Assembly (NCBI RefSeq): GCF_025639805.1
Contig: NZ_CP106735.1
Coordinates: 3,195,501 to 3,259,500 of the forward strand
DNA length: 64,000 nucleotides
Source: Reichenbachiella carrageenanivorans
Lineage (GTDB): Bacteria > Bacteroidota > Bacteroidia > Cytophagales > Cyclobacteriaceae
Direction of reading: 5' to 3'
The notes below the pieces were generated by a model. The model worked only from the letters and a program-made list of their open reading frames with translations, was not told the DNA's origin and made no database searches. Numbering within the stretch: the first letter of the stretch is position 1; every line of letters begins with the position of its first letter. Below are positions 54,783 through 63,113 of the stretch, piece after piece. A program made the translations under genes and the position numbers.

Positions 54783-55940
54783 TTAGGCTAGCCAGCTCTT
54801 GTGATAGTCTTTGATGAGTATCTTCATTGCCTCTTCTGTCACCATTAGCGGTTTGAAAGTATCCACCATTACGGCCAGTTCTTCCGTCTTGGTTTGCCCA
54901 ATGCTACGCTCTGTAGCACCTGGGTGAGGCCCGTGTGGAATGCCAGCTGGGTGCAGTGTGATGTTGCCTTTCTCGATATTGTTGCGACTCATAAAATCAC
55001 CATCTACATAGTAGAGTACTTCGTCGGAGTCTATGTTGCTGTGGTTGTACGGTGCGGGGATCGACTCTGGATGGTAGTCGTAGAGGCGGGGCACAAAGGA
55101 GCATACCACAAAAGCATCCGTCTCGAATGTCTGATGCACAGGCGGTGGCTGATGCACCCGTCCAGTGATTGGTTCAAAATCGTGTATAGAGAAAGCGTAC
55201 GGGTAGTTGTAGCCATCCCATCCTACTACATCAAAAGGGTGACTGGCATAGATGTACTCGTGCATCATGTTTTGTTTTTTTACCTTCACGGTAAAATCTC
55301 CCCACTCGTCGAAGGTTTCTAGCTCGCTGGGTCTTCTTATGTCGCGTTCGCAGTAGGGCGCATGCTCTAGTAGCTGTCCAAACCAATTGCGATACCGCTT
55401 GGGTGTGTAGATCGGTCGTTTGGATTCTACTATAAATAGGCGGTTGTCTTCCGTGTCGAAATGTATCTGGTAGATCATGCCACGAGGTACAAGTAGGTAG
55501 TCTCCATAACCAAAGGTGATATTGCCCAATTGGGTTTTTAAAGTACCCGTGCCTTTGTGTACAAAAATCAGTTCGTCAGAGTCTGTGTTTTTGTAGAAAT
55601 AGTTTGTTTGACTGTGTTTCGGAGCTGCCAGGATAATGTGGCAATCAGAGTTGACTAATATCGTTTTTCGACTTTTTAGATAATCGTTTTCGGCCGAGAT
55701 TTTGAAGCCTTCCATGGCCAGAGAAAGCATGTTTTTCTCCTCTGCTATTTTCGGTGCCACGCTATAGGATTTGGCTACTTCCTTGACCATCGTGGGGCGA
55801 TGGAGGTGATATAGGAGTGAGGACATGCCTTCGAATCCGATGGTGCCGAATAGCTGTTCATAATGTAGGCTGCCATCTGCTTTTTTGAAGGTAGTATGCC
55901 GCTTGTGCGGAATTTTACCAAGTTGATGATAATGTGGCAT
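54783..55940 (-). CDS. hmgA: Homogentisate 1,2-dioxygenase
   Basis: Ring-opens homogentisate to maleylacetoacetate. The 385-residue cupin-fold enzyme starts PHYHQLGKIPHKRHTTF, as in the short Bacteroidota forms. The iron-binding block contains HPFDVVGWDGYNYPYAF, and the C-terminal conserved stretch reads YHPESIPAPYNHSNIDSDEVLYYVDG and HPAGIPHGPHPG. A maleylacetoacetate isomerase is not seen in the window. First of the three tyrosine-degradation enzymes, 58 bp after the amino-acid dehydrogenase gene. Confidence 0.93.
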   Translation of the reverse strand: MPHYHQLGKIPHKRHTTFKKADGSLHYEQLFGTIGFEGMSSLLYHLHRPTMVKEVAKSYSVAPKIAEEKNMLSLAMEGFKISAENDYLKSRKTILVNSDCHIILAAPKHSQTNYFYKNTDSDELIFVHKGTGTLKTQLGNITFGYGDYLLVPRGMIYQIHFDTEDNRLFIVESKRPIYTPKRYRNWFGQLLEHAPYCERDIRRPSELETFDEWGDFTVKVKKQNMMHEYIYASHPFDVVGWDGYNYPYAFSIHDFEPITGRVHQPPPVHQTFETDAFVVCSFVPRLYDYHPESIPAPYNHSNIDSDEVLYYVDGDFMSRNNIEKGNITLHPAGIPHGPHPGATERSIGQTKTEELAVMVDTFKPLMVTEEAMKILIKDYHKSWLA

Positions 55941-55998
55941 AATGGGTTAATGTTTAAGATTCGAAAATCTGTTCCTTATAAATTTACGAAGTCTATCG

Positions 55999-57228
55999 CT
56001 AGTTCACCAATTGCCCTAGTGAATTCTCAAAGGCAGTGTTGGTGAGTAAGGTTTTGGTTTTGTTGCGCTTGTGGATGCCTACCAGTGCCTGGCCGATCAC
56101 TGATGACGTGTCGCTAAAAATGGCTTCGTCTGTCATATCTACTTCGCCCGACATCAGATAAGCAAATACGCGAGCCATCCCGCAGTTGGCAATGAAATCT
56201 GGGATCACAGATACGTGCTGGTCTGCATGCTCGCTGATTGGGCCGTAAAAGATGGCTTCGTCAGCAAAGGGCACATTGGCTCCACAAGAGATCACCTCAA
56301 GGCCTGAGTTGACCATCTGATCGAGTTGGTTTTGTGTGATCAGTCTGGATGCTGCCGCAGGAATAAATATTTCTGCATTTAGTTTCCATACTTGCGCATT
56401 GATTTCCTCAAAAGGAATCACGTCAGGACTGTTTAGCTGGTTGCCGTTTCTGTTGATGAACAGGTCTCTGATTTCTTCGAAAGAGAGCCCTTCTTTGTTG
56501 ATCAAACCGCCTGCTCGGTCTATGATGCCTACTATTTTTACTCCCATCTGGGAGAGGTAGAAGGCTGCCGCTGCGCCTACATTGCCCCAGCCTTGTATCA
56601 AGGCTTTTTTTTCCGTGATGTCGCCACCCCACAGGTTGTAATAATGCCTGACAGCTTCTGATACACCGTAGCCAGTAATCATATCGGCTATGGTATATTT
56701 TTTGGCTGTGCTTGGTGTGTATTTTTCGTCTTCTATGATTTTGATTACGCCTTGTCGGAGCTGGCCAATGCGGTTTACTTTTTGGGCTTCGGTAGGGTGG
56801 AAGTGTCCAGTAAATACACCTTCTTGTGGGTGCCAGATCCCATGATCTTCTGTGATGGGGATCACCTCATGTATTTCGTCTACGTTTAGATCTCCGCCAG
56901 TGCCGTAGTAGTATTTGAGCAGGGGCATCACGGCCGCATACCAGCGCTGGAGTACACCTTCCTTGCGTGGGTCGGCAGGATCGAAGTTGATACCCGATTT
57001 GGCACCACCTATGGGAGGGCCTGAGATGCTAAACTTGATTTCCATGGTTTTGGCGAGCGATTCCACCTCGTGTTTGTTGAGTCCTTTGCGCATGCGTGTG
57101 CCGCCACCTGCGGCTCCACCTCGTAGCGAATTGATGACTACCCAGCCTTCGGCTTCGGTCTCCGCGTCCTTCCATTCGAATACGACCTCTGGTCGCTTCG
57201 ATTCAAATTTGTTTAGTAGCTCTTTCAT
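55999..57228 (-). CDS. Glu/Leu/Phe/Val dehydrogenase family amino-acid dehydrogenase
   Basis: NAD(P)-dependent oxidative deaminase, 409 residues. The N-terminal dimerisation domain carries the substrate-binding and catalytic Lys region GPPIGGAKSGINFDP and GGTRMRKG. The C-terminal Rossmann domain has ALIQGWGNVGAAAAFYL and the conserved ISCGANVPFAD. It deaminates an amino acid to its 2-oxo acid and is the first gene before hmgA-hpd-fahA. Either it feeds aromatic keto acids into that route or it handles glutamate released by transamination; the sequence alone does not decide. A 9-bp hairpin stands 17 bp before its ATG. Confidence 0.87.
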   Translation of the reverse strand: MKELLNKFESKRPEVVFEWKDAETEAEGWVVINSLRGGAAGGGTRMRKGLNKHEVESLAKTMEIKFSISGPPIGGAKSGINFDPADPRKEGVLQRWYAAVMPLLKYYYGTGGDLNVDEIHEVIPITEDHGIWHPQEGVFTGHFHPTEAQKVNRIGQLRQGVIKIIEDEKYTPSTAKKYTIADMITGYGVSEAVRHYYNLWGGDITEKKALIQGWGNVGAAAAFYLSQMGVKIVGIIDRAGGLINKEGLSFEEIRDLFINRNGNQLNSPDVIPFEEINAQVWKLNAEIFIPAAASRLITQNQLDQMVNSGLEVISCGANVPFADEAIFYGPISEHADQHVSVIPDFIANCGMARVFAYLMSGEVDMTDEAIFSDTSSVIGQALVGIHKRNKTKTLLTNTAFENSLGQLVN

Positions 57229-57245
57229 GAGTGGGTCTTGTCGTT

Positions 57246-57266
57246 GTCTCCTGTTAGACAGGAGAC
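57246..57266 (-). promoter_or_regulatory. Hairpin in the leader of the amino-acid dehydrogenase gene
   Basis: GTCTCCTGT (57246-57254) and ACAGGAGAC (57258-57266) form a perfect 9-bp stem with a TAG loop, ending 17 bp upstream of the ATG at 57228. There is no T-run, so a translational or stability role is more likely than termination. Confidence 0.5.
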
Positions 57267-57425
57267 TCTTAGGGATTGTACCCTGATCGTTATATAATTT
57301 CTCCTAATTAATGATTGTACGAAATTATATTTTAGTTAAATTCAATGCTTTAATATTCTATGTATTTATCATTAATAAGAATATTATATTTTTTATTAAC
57401 TATAAAATAGTGTTATATCCTTTTC

Positions 57426-57441
57426 GTGAACGAGTGTTCAC
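57426..57441. promoter_or_regulatory. Inverted repeat upstream of the Lrp gene (candidate operator)
   Basis: GTGAAC-gagt-GTTCAC lies 24 bp before the Lrp ATG, in the 237-bp AT-rich region shared with the divergent dehydrogenase gene. It is a candidate autoregulatory site. The rest of the region (57267-57425) is very AT-rich, with no other clear element. Confidence 0.45.
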
Positions 57442-57465
57442 ATCATTAAATCATTTAATTCCAAA

Positions 57466-57930
57466 ATGGCACACTTAGACGCTACCGACATCAAGATTTT
57501 GAATGTCCTCCAGGAGGAGGGAAGAATCACCAATAAGGCACTATCAGAGAAACTAGGCCTATCTACTACCCCCATATTTGAGCGAATGAAGCGCTTAGAA
57601 AAGGATGGAATCATTGCTAAATATGTAGCGATCCTTAATCACAAGAAGATAGATAGGAAGCTGGGTGTATTTGTATCGATATCCTTAAAGAATCATACAC
57701 GATCTTATTTGGAAAAATTTATCGAAGAGATGAACCAGTATAAAGAAGTGCAGGAGGTATATCACATCGCGGGTGACTTCGATTATATGTTGAAAATCGT
57801 GACTAGCGACATCGAGGCTTATCAAAGTTTTATTCTTTCCAAATTGTCGGTCAATTCCAATATTGCCCATGTAAAGAGCCAGTTTGTGCTCTCTCGAGAT
57901 AAATATACCACGGCTTATAAACTCGACTAA
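57466..57930 (+). CDS. Lrp/AsnC-family transcriptional regulator
   Basis: A 154-residue regulator. The N-terminal helix-turn-helix is LDATDIKILNVLQEEGRITNKALSEKLGLSTTPIFERMKRLEKDGII. A C-terminal RAM/ligand-binding domain contains VYHIAGDFDYMLKIVTSDIEAYQSF, with the GDFDYML signature. These proteins form octamers that sense amino acids. It is divergent from the amino-acid dehydrogenase/hmgA/hpd cluster and 4 bp upstream of the deiodinase-like gene. It is therefore the likely regulator of aromatic amino-acid use here; the effector (Tyr, Phe or Leu) is inference. Confidence 0.92.
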   Translation: MAHLDATDIKILNVLQEEGRITNKALSEKLGLSTTPIFERMKRLEKDGIIAKYVAILNHKKIDRKLGVFVSISLKNHTRSYLEKFIEEMNQYKEVQEVYHIAGDFDYMLKIVTSDIEAYQSFILSKLSVNSNIAHVKSQFVLSRDKYTTAYKLD

Positions 57931-57934
57931 AACC

Positions 57935-58621
57935 ATGAAAACAAAGCAGATCAATGGCCATACACATGAGGCCTATCAACCCGATCATTATTCTGAATCA
58001 GAGATGATCCAGCGCAGCAAGGACTACTATGAGTGGGCAGACCGTCGCCGTACGGTACGAGATATTTCAGACCGGCCAGTACCGAAAGTTATCATCGATC
58101 ATATCATCAAAACAGCCTCTACAGCACCTTCTGGCGCGCACAAGCAGCCTTGGACTTTTTGTGTGGTGTCTAGCCCAGTCCTCAAACAAAAAATTAGAGC
58201 GGCAGCGGAAGAGGAAGAGCGAGAAAGCTACACCAACCGGATGAGTGACAGATGGCTCGACGATTTGAAGCCCATCGGGACGGACGATGTGAAGCCGTTT
58301 TTGGAGCGGGCGCCTTATTTGATTGTGGTATTCAAACGTGTGTTTGAACGGGACGAAGATGGAAAGAAGCACAACAATTACTATGTAAACGAGTCGGTGG
58401 GGATTGCTTGTGGTTTTTTGATTTCGGCGATTCATCAAGCTGGTTTGGTCACGCTCACGCATACGCCTAGTCCGATGAATTTTCTACAACAAATCTTAGA
58501 ACGGCCAGACAACGAACGACCTTTTTTGCTTCTGCCTGTGGGCTATGCAGCCGATGAGGTGTATGTGCCACAGCTCATGCGCAAGCCTTTGGAGGAGGTG
58601 GCGGTTTATTATAAGGACTAG
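57935..58621 (+). CDS. Nitroreductase-fold flavoprotein, iodotyrosine-deiodinase-like
   Basis: A 228-residue FMN protein. The N-terminus has the FMN-phosphate-binding RRRTVRDIS, then TAPSGAHKQPWTF. The active-site lid of animal iodotyrosine deiodinase is conserved: Glu95 and Tyr99 in EEERESY, and Lys120 in GTDDVKPF, with the same 4- and 21-residue spacings as human Glu157, Tyr161 and Lys182, which grip the zwitterion of iodotyrosine. LVTLTHTPSP and LLLPVGYAADE follow as in that family. It should reductively remove iodide (or bromide) from halotyrosines. The start is the ATG at 57935; 4 bp after lrp, so co-translated. Halotyrosine activity is predicted, not shown. Confidence 0.85.
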   Translation: MKTKQINGHTHEAYQPDHYSESEMIQRSKDYYEWADRRRTVRDISDRPVPKVIIDHIIKTASTAPSGAHKQPWTFCVVSSPVLKQKIRAAAEEEERESYTNRMSDRWLDDLKPIGTDDVKPFLERAPYLIVVFKRVFERDEDGKKHNNYYVNESVGIACGFLISAIHQAGLVTLTHTPSPMNFLQQILERPDNERPFLLLPVGYAADEVYVPQLMRKPLEEVAVYYKD

Positions 58622-58671
58622 ATGGCTGTATCTTTTATTGACTCATACAAACGGCAAGATAAGAGACTGTG

Positions 58672-59541
58672 CTATGTCAGTTGTGCACTTTCCCTTTGGA
58701 TAAAATCTCTTAGAGTTGTGGGAGATTTGCCAGTGATTTGCTCGTAGAAGTGGGAGATGATAGGTTCTTTTTGAAACCTCGGGAGCAGGTGTAGCATCGT
58801 CATCACCATGATCATGCCTGTGGGCATGCCAGTCTTTTTTTTGATTTGAAAAAAAAGAAATGGATTTACGCTACGGTATTTGACGGGGTGATTACTGATT
58901 TCATTTATCAGCCGTTCTATGGTGTAGAAGCTTTCATTTTCATAGCCCGTGACTTCATAAGCTTTGTTTTTATAGCTCGTAAACTGAAGCAGCAGCATGG
59001 CAGCTACTTCGCCAATGTTTTCAATATCCACCCAGTTGAATTTGGCCTTGCCTGCCGGGAGTATGATTTGCCGACGGGTTTTTATGTCGACTAGCAAGGT
59101 GGTGGTGAGGTTTTGCATGAAATAGCTGGGGCGAATAAAAATATAATCCATACCCATTTCTTTGATCAGGATCTCGATTTTGTGATGAGGGATGACTTTA
59201 CTCCGCTCCACGCCTTGCACGGAGAGAAATACTATTTCGCGGATCTTCAGTGCTTTGGCAGTAGATAGCAAGGGGCTGAAATATTTCTCCACATCAGAGA
59301 TATGCGGAGGTCGTAGCAAAAACAGCCTGTCGATTCCCTCTAGTGCGTTGCTGTAGGTCTGAGGGTCCTCTAAGTCAAAACGAACAAAGTTTAGTTTGGG
59401 GAAGGTTTGAAAAATTTGTTGCGCTTTGGCCACCTCTCTGACTCCAGCTATGAGTTGATCATCTGTACTTAGTGTGGTGAGGTGGCGGATGACTTCTCGC
59501 CCTATATTGCCCGTGGCTCCAGTGATCAGTATCTTTTTCAT
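58672..59541 (-). CDS. NmrA-like NAD(P)-binding protein
   Basis: A 289-residue atypical short-chain dehydrogenase. It has the N-terminal dinucleotide loop ITGATGNIGREVIRHL, then an NmrA-like core (LRPPHISDVEKYFSPLL, IFIRPSYFMQNLTT, FNWVDIENIGEVAAMLL). The usual catalytic YxxxK is not present, so it may be a redox sensor or a quinone/NAD(P)H-handling enzyme like the NmrA/YtfG group. It stands alone on the minus strand, convergent with the deiodinase-like gene. Confidence 0.82.
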   Translation of the reverse strand: MKKILITGATGNIGREVIRHLTTLSTDDQLIAGVREVAKAQQIFQTFPKLNFVRFDLEDPQTYSNALEGIDRLFLLRPPHISDVEKYFSPLLSTAKALKIREIVFLSVQGVERSKVIPHHKIEILIKEMGMDYIFIRPSYFMQNLTTTLLVDIKTRRQIILPAGKAKFNWVDIENIGEVAAMLLLQFTSYKNKAYEVTGYENESFYTIERLINEISNHPVKYRSVNPFLFFQIKKKTGMPTGMIMVMTMLHLLPRFQKEPIISHFYEQITGKSPTTLRDFIQRESAQLT

Positions 59542-59562
59542 AAACTCATGGAGTAACTATGG

Positions 59563-59620
59563 AGGCTGTTTCAAAAGTATAAATTGTTGTTTCTGGATGG
59601 ATATACTTTTGAAACAGCCT
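59563..59620. repeat. Perfect 19-bp inverted repeat with 20-nt loop
   Basis: AGGCTGTTTCAAAAGTATA (59563-59581) is exactly complementary to 59602-59620. It lies just upstream of the NmrA-like gene and downstream of the gene at 59798, so on the minus strand it can end that transcript. The stem is longer than most terminators and has no clean T-run. The following 59621-59797 contains no gene I can support. Confidence 0.6.
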
Positions 59621-59797
59621 TAAAATTTGGTGTTAAACCTGCTTTATGCATTTAGAATCTATTCCGAGCTTAAACAGTTTCAAAATCAGACGCTTCGTTT
59701 TACTCATCACCATAGCGGTGCTATGCTTTCTTCGCAAAACTTCCTGATTTATCGCTTTTTAACCGCTCATCACGAAGTCCTTAATGCATCATCCAGA

Positions 59798-60412
59798 TTA
59801 AACCATTTTAAAATCGAGTAGCAATTCGCCTTCAATAGAAGCTTGCAAGTGATCGCCTTTGAAGGTTTGTCCTACGCCTACTGCTGGTGTGCCAGTGAAT
59901 ATAAGATCGCCCGGCTCCAATGTCATGAATTTAGACACATGAGCAATGATGTCTGCAAAATTGTAAATCATCAAGCTGGTGTTGCCATCTTGTAGTGGCT
60001 TGTCATTGATCTTCAAATCAAAGTTGATATTGGTCAAATCTGCAAAGTCAGCTACTGGTTTGAAAGCTGAGATAGGTGCAGCACCATCAAAACCTTTGGC
60101 TAGGTCCCAAGGGCCTTTTTTGTCGCGAGATTCGCCCAGTACGTCTTTGGCGGTGAAGTCGATGCCAATGGCGATTTCGGAGATGTAACCGTTGGCGTCC
60201 GCTAGTGCGATGTCTTTGCCTGTTTTTCCGATTTTCACTACCAGTTCTGCTTCGTATATGAGGTTTTCTGTGATGCTAGGAAATACTACATCTTTATTGT
60301 CGGTGACCAAACTAGACGCTGGTTTAGAGAAGATGATCTGATGTCCCGTTTTGTTTTCGCTGATTTGATCTGCGCTTTCTACGTAATTTTTTCCGATTCC
60401 AAGGATTTTCAT
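59798..60412 (-). CDS. Fumarylacetoacetate-hydrolase family protein (FAHD1/YcgM-like)
   Basis: A 204-residue single-domain FAH-family enzyme. It starts directly in the fold (MKILGIGKNYVESADQI). The metal-binding acidic residues are in LIYEAELVVKIG (E-x-E) and the downstream Asp in GIDFTAKDV, with GPWDLAKGFDGAAPIS, NTSLMIYN and LITGTPAVGVG-like (LIFTGTPAVGVG) ends. Small members hydrolyse acylpyruvates or decarboxylate oxaloacetate. It is distinct from the full-length fumarylacetoacetase at 52266. The proximity to tyrosine catabolism may be coincidental. Confidence 0.87.
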   Translation of the reverse strand: MKILGIGKNYVESADQISENKTGHQIIFSKPASSLVTDNKDVVFPSITENLIYEAELVVKIGKTGKDIALADANGYISEIAIGIDFTAKDVLGESRDKKGPWDLAKGFDGAAPISAFKPVADFADLTNINFDLKINDKPLQDGNTSLMIYNFADIIAHVSKFMTLEPGDLIFTGTPAVGVGQTFKGDHLQASIEGELLLDFKMV

Positions 60413-60513
60413 GAGTTGAATTTTTATTAGTGAATGGGCTCCTGTTGAATTAAAAATTCTGGTGCAATTAAAGGGATTTTTGGGAGAATAATGAAAATCA
60501 AAACCGAAAGTAA

Positions 60514-61113
60514 TTATTCAAATTTCTGCCCCTTGTAGCAGTACGGTTTGTCGGCGTCGGTAATGGCTCGCAGTACCTTGCATGGGTTGCCTACGGCGAT
60601 TACGTTGGCAGGGAGATCTTTGGTCACTACGCTGCCAGAGCCTACTACGGTGTTGTCGCCGATCGAGATGCCTGGATTGATGACGGTATTGCCGCCGATC
60701 CAGACGTTGTTGCCGATAGTGATGGGGAGCGCATATTCGTATTCTTCATTTCTTTTTTCGTGATGTAGTGGATGGCCAGCGGTATAGAGGGCTACATTCG
60801 GTCCTATAAGTACATGGTGGCCAATGGTGACCTTGGCGCAGTCTAGGATGATGAGGTTGTAATTCGAATAGAAGTGGTCGCCGATCTCAATGTTGTAGCC
60901 GTAGTCACACCTGAAGGGTGGTTCTATGAAGAAGTTTTCGTGGGTTTTGCCCAATAGTTTTTTGATGACATAGTTGCGTTTGGTGAGTTCGCTGGGTCGG
61001 TAGTGGTTGAAGTCGAAGACCAGTTCTTTGGCCGCTTGTCGTTCGTTGAGCAGTTCTTCTCCGAAGGCCTTGTAAGGCTTTCCTGTCAGCATTTTTGTTT
61101 TTTCACTTTCCAT
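60514..61113 (-). CDS. Sugar O-acetyltransferase (Maa/LacA type)
   Basis: A 199-residue acetyl-CoA-dependent acetyltransferase. The N-terminal maltose-acetyltransferase domain (MLTGKPYKAFGEELLNERQAAKEL) is followed by a left-handed beta-helix built of hexapeptide repeats (IGHHVLIGPNVALYTAG, ITIGNNVWIGGNTVINPGISIGDNTVVGSGSVV). The catalytic His is in YTAGHPLHHEKR. It forms a trimer and acetylates maltose, galactosides or similar sugars, perhaps as detoxification. Monocistronic as far as visible. Confidence 0.92.
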   Translation of the reverse strand: MESEKTKMLTGKPYKAFGEELLNERQAAKELVFDFNHYRPSELTKRNYVIKKLLGKTHENFFIEPPFRCDYGYNIEIGDHFYSNYNLIILDCAKVTIGHHVLIGPNVALYTAGHPLHHEKRNEEYEYALPITIGNNVWIGGNTVINPGISIGDNTVVGSGSVVTKDLPANVIAVGNPCKVLRAITDADKPYCYKGQKFE

Positions 61114-61291
61114 GTTTTTTGATTGGTTATGTGTTGATTATAAATTAGACAAATCTGATAATTTCGACACTGATTTTTTTGAATTGGAAAAGAAAAAATC
61201 CGTTAGACTTGCTCTTGATTTGGCATTTCTAAGATGCTGAGTATAGGGGGCATCTGAAAACCGTATCAGCTCGGCAAGCAGGGATCAAGCA

Positions 61292-62035
61292 TTACCAACC
61301 CAGAAGCTCTTTGAGTTTGGAATAGCCCGACGCACTTACTACCACTTCGTCGCCATTTTTGAGCTGTGCCAGATGCGTTTCTTTTCCATACTTGTCTATT
61401 TTGGCGATTTGTGATACCTGCACGATCGATGAGCGATGTACGCGGGCAAACTTCTTAGGGTCTAGCACCTGCTCCAAGTGTTTCATGGTTTGCTTCTTTA
61501 GGTGTTTTCCCTTGGCGGTAATGAGCTCTGAGTAATCGTCTTGCGCAGCGATACGGATGATATCGTCTGCTGGGATGATGTTAATTTTGGAGCCGTCTTT
61601 TACCACCACACGATGGGTAGGCGTTTGCAAATACTCTTGTACAAGCGATTCGGTAGGCATGGCAGGTTTGGGACTGCTCATGAGTGAGAGCGCTTTGGCT
61701 AGGCCATCGTCGAACCGCTTACGGTTGAAAGGTTTGAGCAGGTAGTCGGCCGCATGGAGTTCGAAGGCTTTGAGCGCATACTGATCGTAGGCAGTAGAGA
61801 AGATGATGACTGGGGGCTCATCGATCAACTCCAATAACTCAAACCCCGTGAGTTTGGGCATTTGTATGTCCAAGAAAATCAAATCGGGCTGTAGCGACTG
61901 TATCAATTTTAGTCCGTCGAAGCCATTTTCAGCTTCTCCTACCAGTTCGAAATCCTCGTGTGATTGTAGGAAATGTTTGATCACATTTCTAGCAGGTGGT
62001 TCGTCGTCGATGATGATTACTTTGTAGGTGCTCAT
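61292..62035 (-). CDS. LytTR-family response regulator
   Basis: A 247-residue DNA-binding regulator. The receiver domain (1-120) has the acidic pocket D10-D11, phospho-acceptor D56 in LIFLDIQMP and Lys in YLLKPF. The LytTR domain (about 140-245) includes IRIAAQDDYSELIT, KFARVHRSSIVQV and the final SGYSKLKELLGW. Its ATG overlaps the stop of the kinase gene upstream (ATGA), forming a two-component pair. Targets are probably cell-envelope genes, including the LiaF-like genes in the same operon; that is inference. Confidence 0.93.
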   Translation of the reverse strand: MSTYKVIIIDDEPPARNVIKHFLQSHEDFELVGEAENGFDGLKLIQSLQPDLIFLDIQMPKLTGFELLELIDEPPVIIFSTAYDQYALKAFELHAADYLLKPFNRKRFDDGLAKALSLMSSPKPAMPTESLVQEYLQTPTHRVVVKDGSKINIIPADDIIRIAAQDDYSELITAKGKHLKKQTMKHLEQVLDPKKFARVHRSSIVQVSQIAKIDKYGKETHLAQLKNGDEVVVSASGYSKLKELLGW

Positions 62036-63105
62036 GGTGCTATTGGGTTAGGGTCTATTTGTGGAATAGTCAGTTGTACACGGTATTGGTTGTCTATTTT
62101 TTCGGCTTGTAGCAAGTCGCTACTTTCATAGATGAGTTGCAATCTCCCCCGTACATTTTTAAGTCCGATGCCTTTGCCTTTGTGGGCCACAGTGTCTGCT
62201 TCGATACTGTTGAGAATAGATACCTGTAGTAGCTCATTGGCGAAAGCCATCTTTACTAGGATACGGCTGGTGGAGGTACTTTCATACACGCCGTATTTGA
62301 TTGCATTTTCTATGAGTGGTTGCAGGATGAGGTTGGGAAGTTTTACTGTCTCGGGTATGTCTGTAGTGCCTTTGAAGGTCACTTCTAGTTTGTTGCCGAA
62401 GCGAAGTTTTTCTATTGCTAGGTATAGTTGGATGGTTTCCAACTCTTGCCTGATGGATACCAACTCCGTCTCAGCATGGCCGATCGTGTAGCGTAGAAAT
62501 GACGACAAAGTCACGATCATCTCGTGTGCGTCTTCGGGACGAGTAAGGGTCAGCGAACTGATCGAATTGAGACTATTGAAAATGAAATGTGGATTGATCT
62601 GGGCTTTGAGCATGCTCAGTTCTGTCTCTTTGATGATCGATTGCATCTCGATTTCTTTGATCTGTTTCTCTTTATAGTTTTGGTAAAAAATCAATAAATG
62701 ATAGATCAAGGCGACCAATAAATAATAAATGCTGCCAATGGAAACGCGCCACCACAAGTGTGTCACCGATGCAGAGCGTATATCACCAGGGATTTGTAGC
62801 AAATAACCCGATATGGCGTAGGAGGTAACGATCCACACGAATATCAAAGCTGTAGCGGTAGCCAAATGAGTCGTGAGGGTGTTCCACAGACTGCCAGACT
62901 CAAGCCCTGTGAAGCGGACAATAAACCAAATGCTCAAGCCTAATAGAGCGAAATCCAAACAATATACTACGGCCTCTGTCAGGGCGTGAAACCACGGTAA
63001 GTCAAACCCCCAATGTAGGAGCATGGTTTGGATGACGGTGAGTAGAACCCAAAATAGGCAATAAGCCAGTAGGTGTTCTTTGTTTTTGAGGATAGGGTTA
63101 ATCAT
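62032..63105 (-). CDS. LytS-type sensor histidine kinase
   Basis: A 357-residue kinase. About four membrane helices occupy the first 145 residues (LLAYCLFWVLLTVIQTMLL, VVYCLDFALLGLSIWFIV, LATATALIFVWIVTSYAI, IGSIYYLLVALIYHLLIFY). A short coiled coil leads to the His_kinase domain, with the phospho-acceptor His in AQINPHFIFNSLNS, then a HATPase_c with LPNLILQPLIENAIKYG and GKGIGLKNVRGRL. This YehU/LytS layout senses through the membrane region. It overlaps the LytTR regulator by 4 bp and follows the LiaF-like gene by 8 bp. Confidence 0.93.
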   Translation of the reverse strand: MINPILKNKEHLLAYCLFWVLLTVIQTMLLHWGFDLPWFHALTEAVVYCLDFALLGLSIWFIVRFTGLESGSLWNTLTTHLATATALIFVWIVTSYAISGYLLQIPGDIRSASVTHLWWRVSIGSIYYLLVALIYHLLIFYQNYKEKQIKEIEMQSIIKETELSMLKAQINPHFIFNSLNSISSLTLTRPEDAHEMIVTLSSFLRYTIGHAETELVSIRQELETIQLYLAIEKLRFGNKLEVTFKGTTDIPETVKLPNLILQPLIENAIKYGVYESTSTSRILVKMAFANELLQVSILNSIEADTVAHKGKGIGLKNVRGRLQLIYESSDLLQAEKIDNQYRVQLTIPQIDPNPIAP

Positions 63106-63113
63106 GCCGAGAG

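Noticed and set aside
54894..55322. 142-codon plus-strand open frame
   Set aside because: Antisense to the well-conserved homogentisate dioxygenase core.
59627..59821. 64-codon plus-strand open frame
   Set aside because: It runs over the imperfect repeat and into the antisense of the FAH-family gene; no protein-like pattern.
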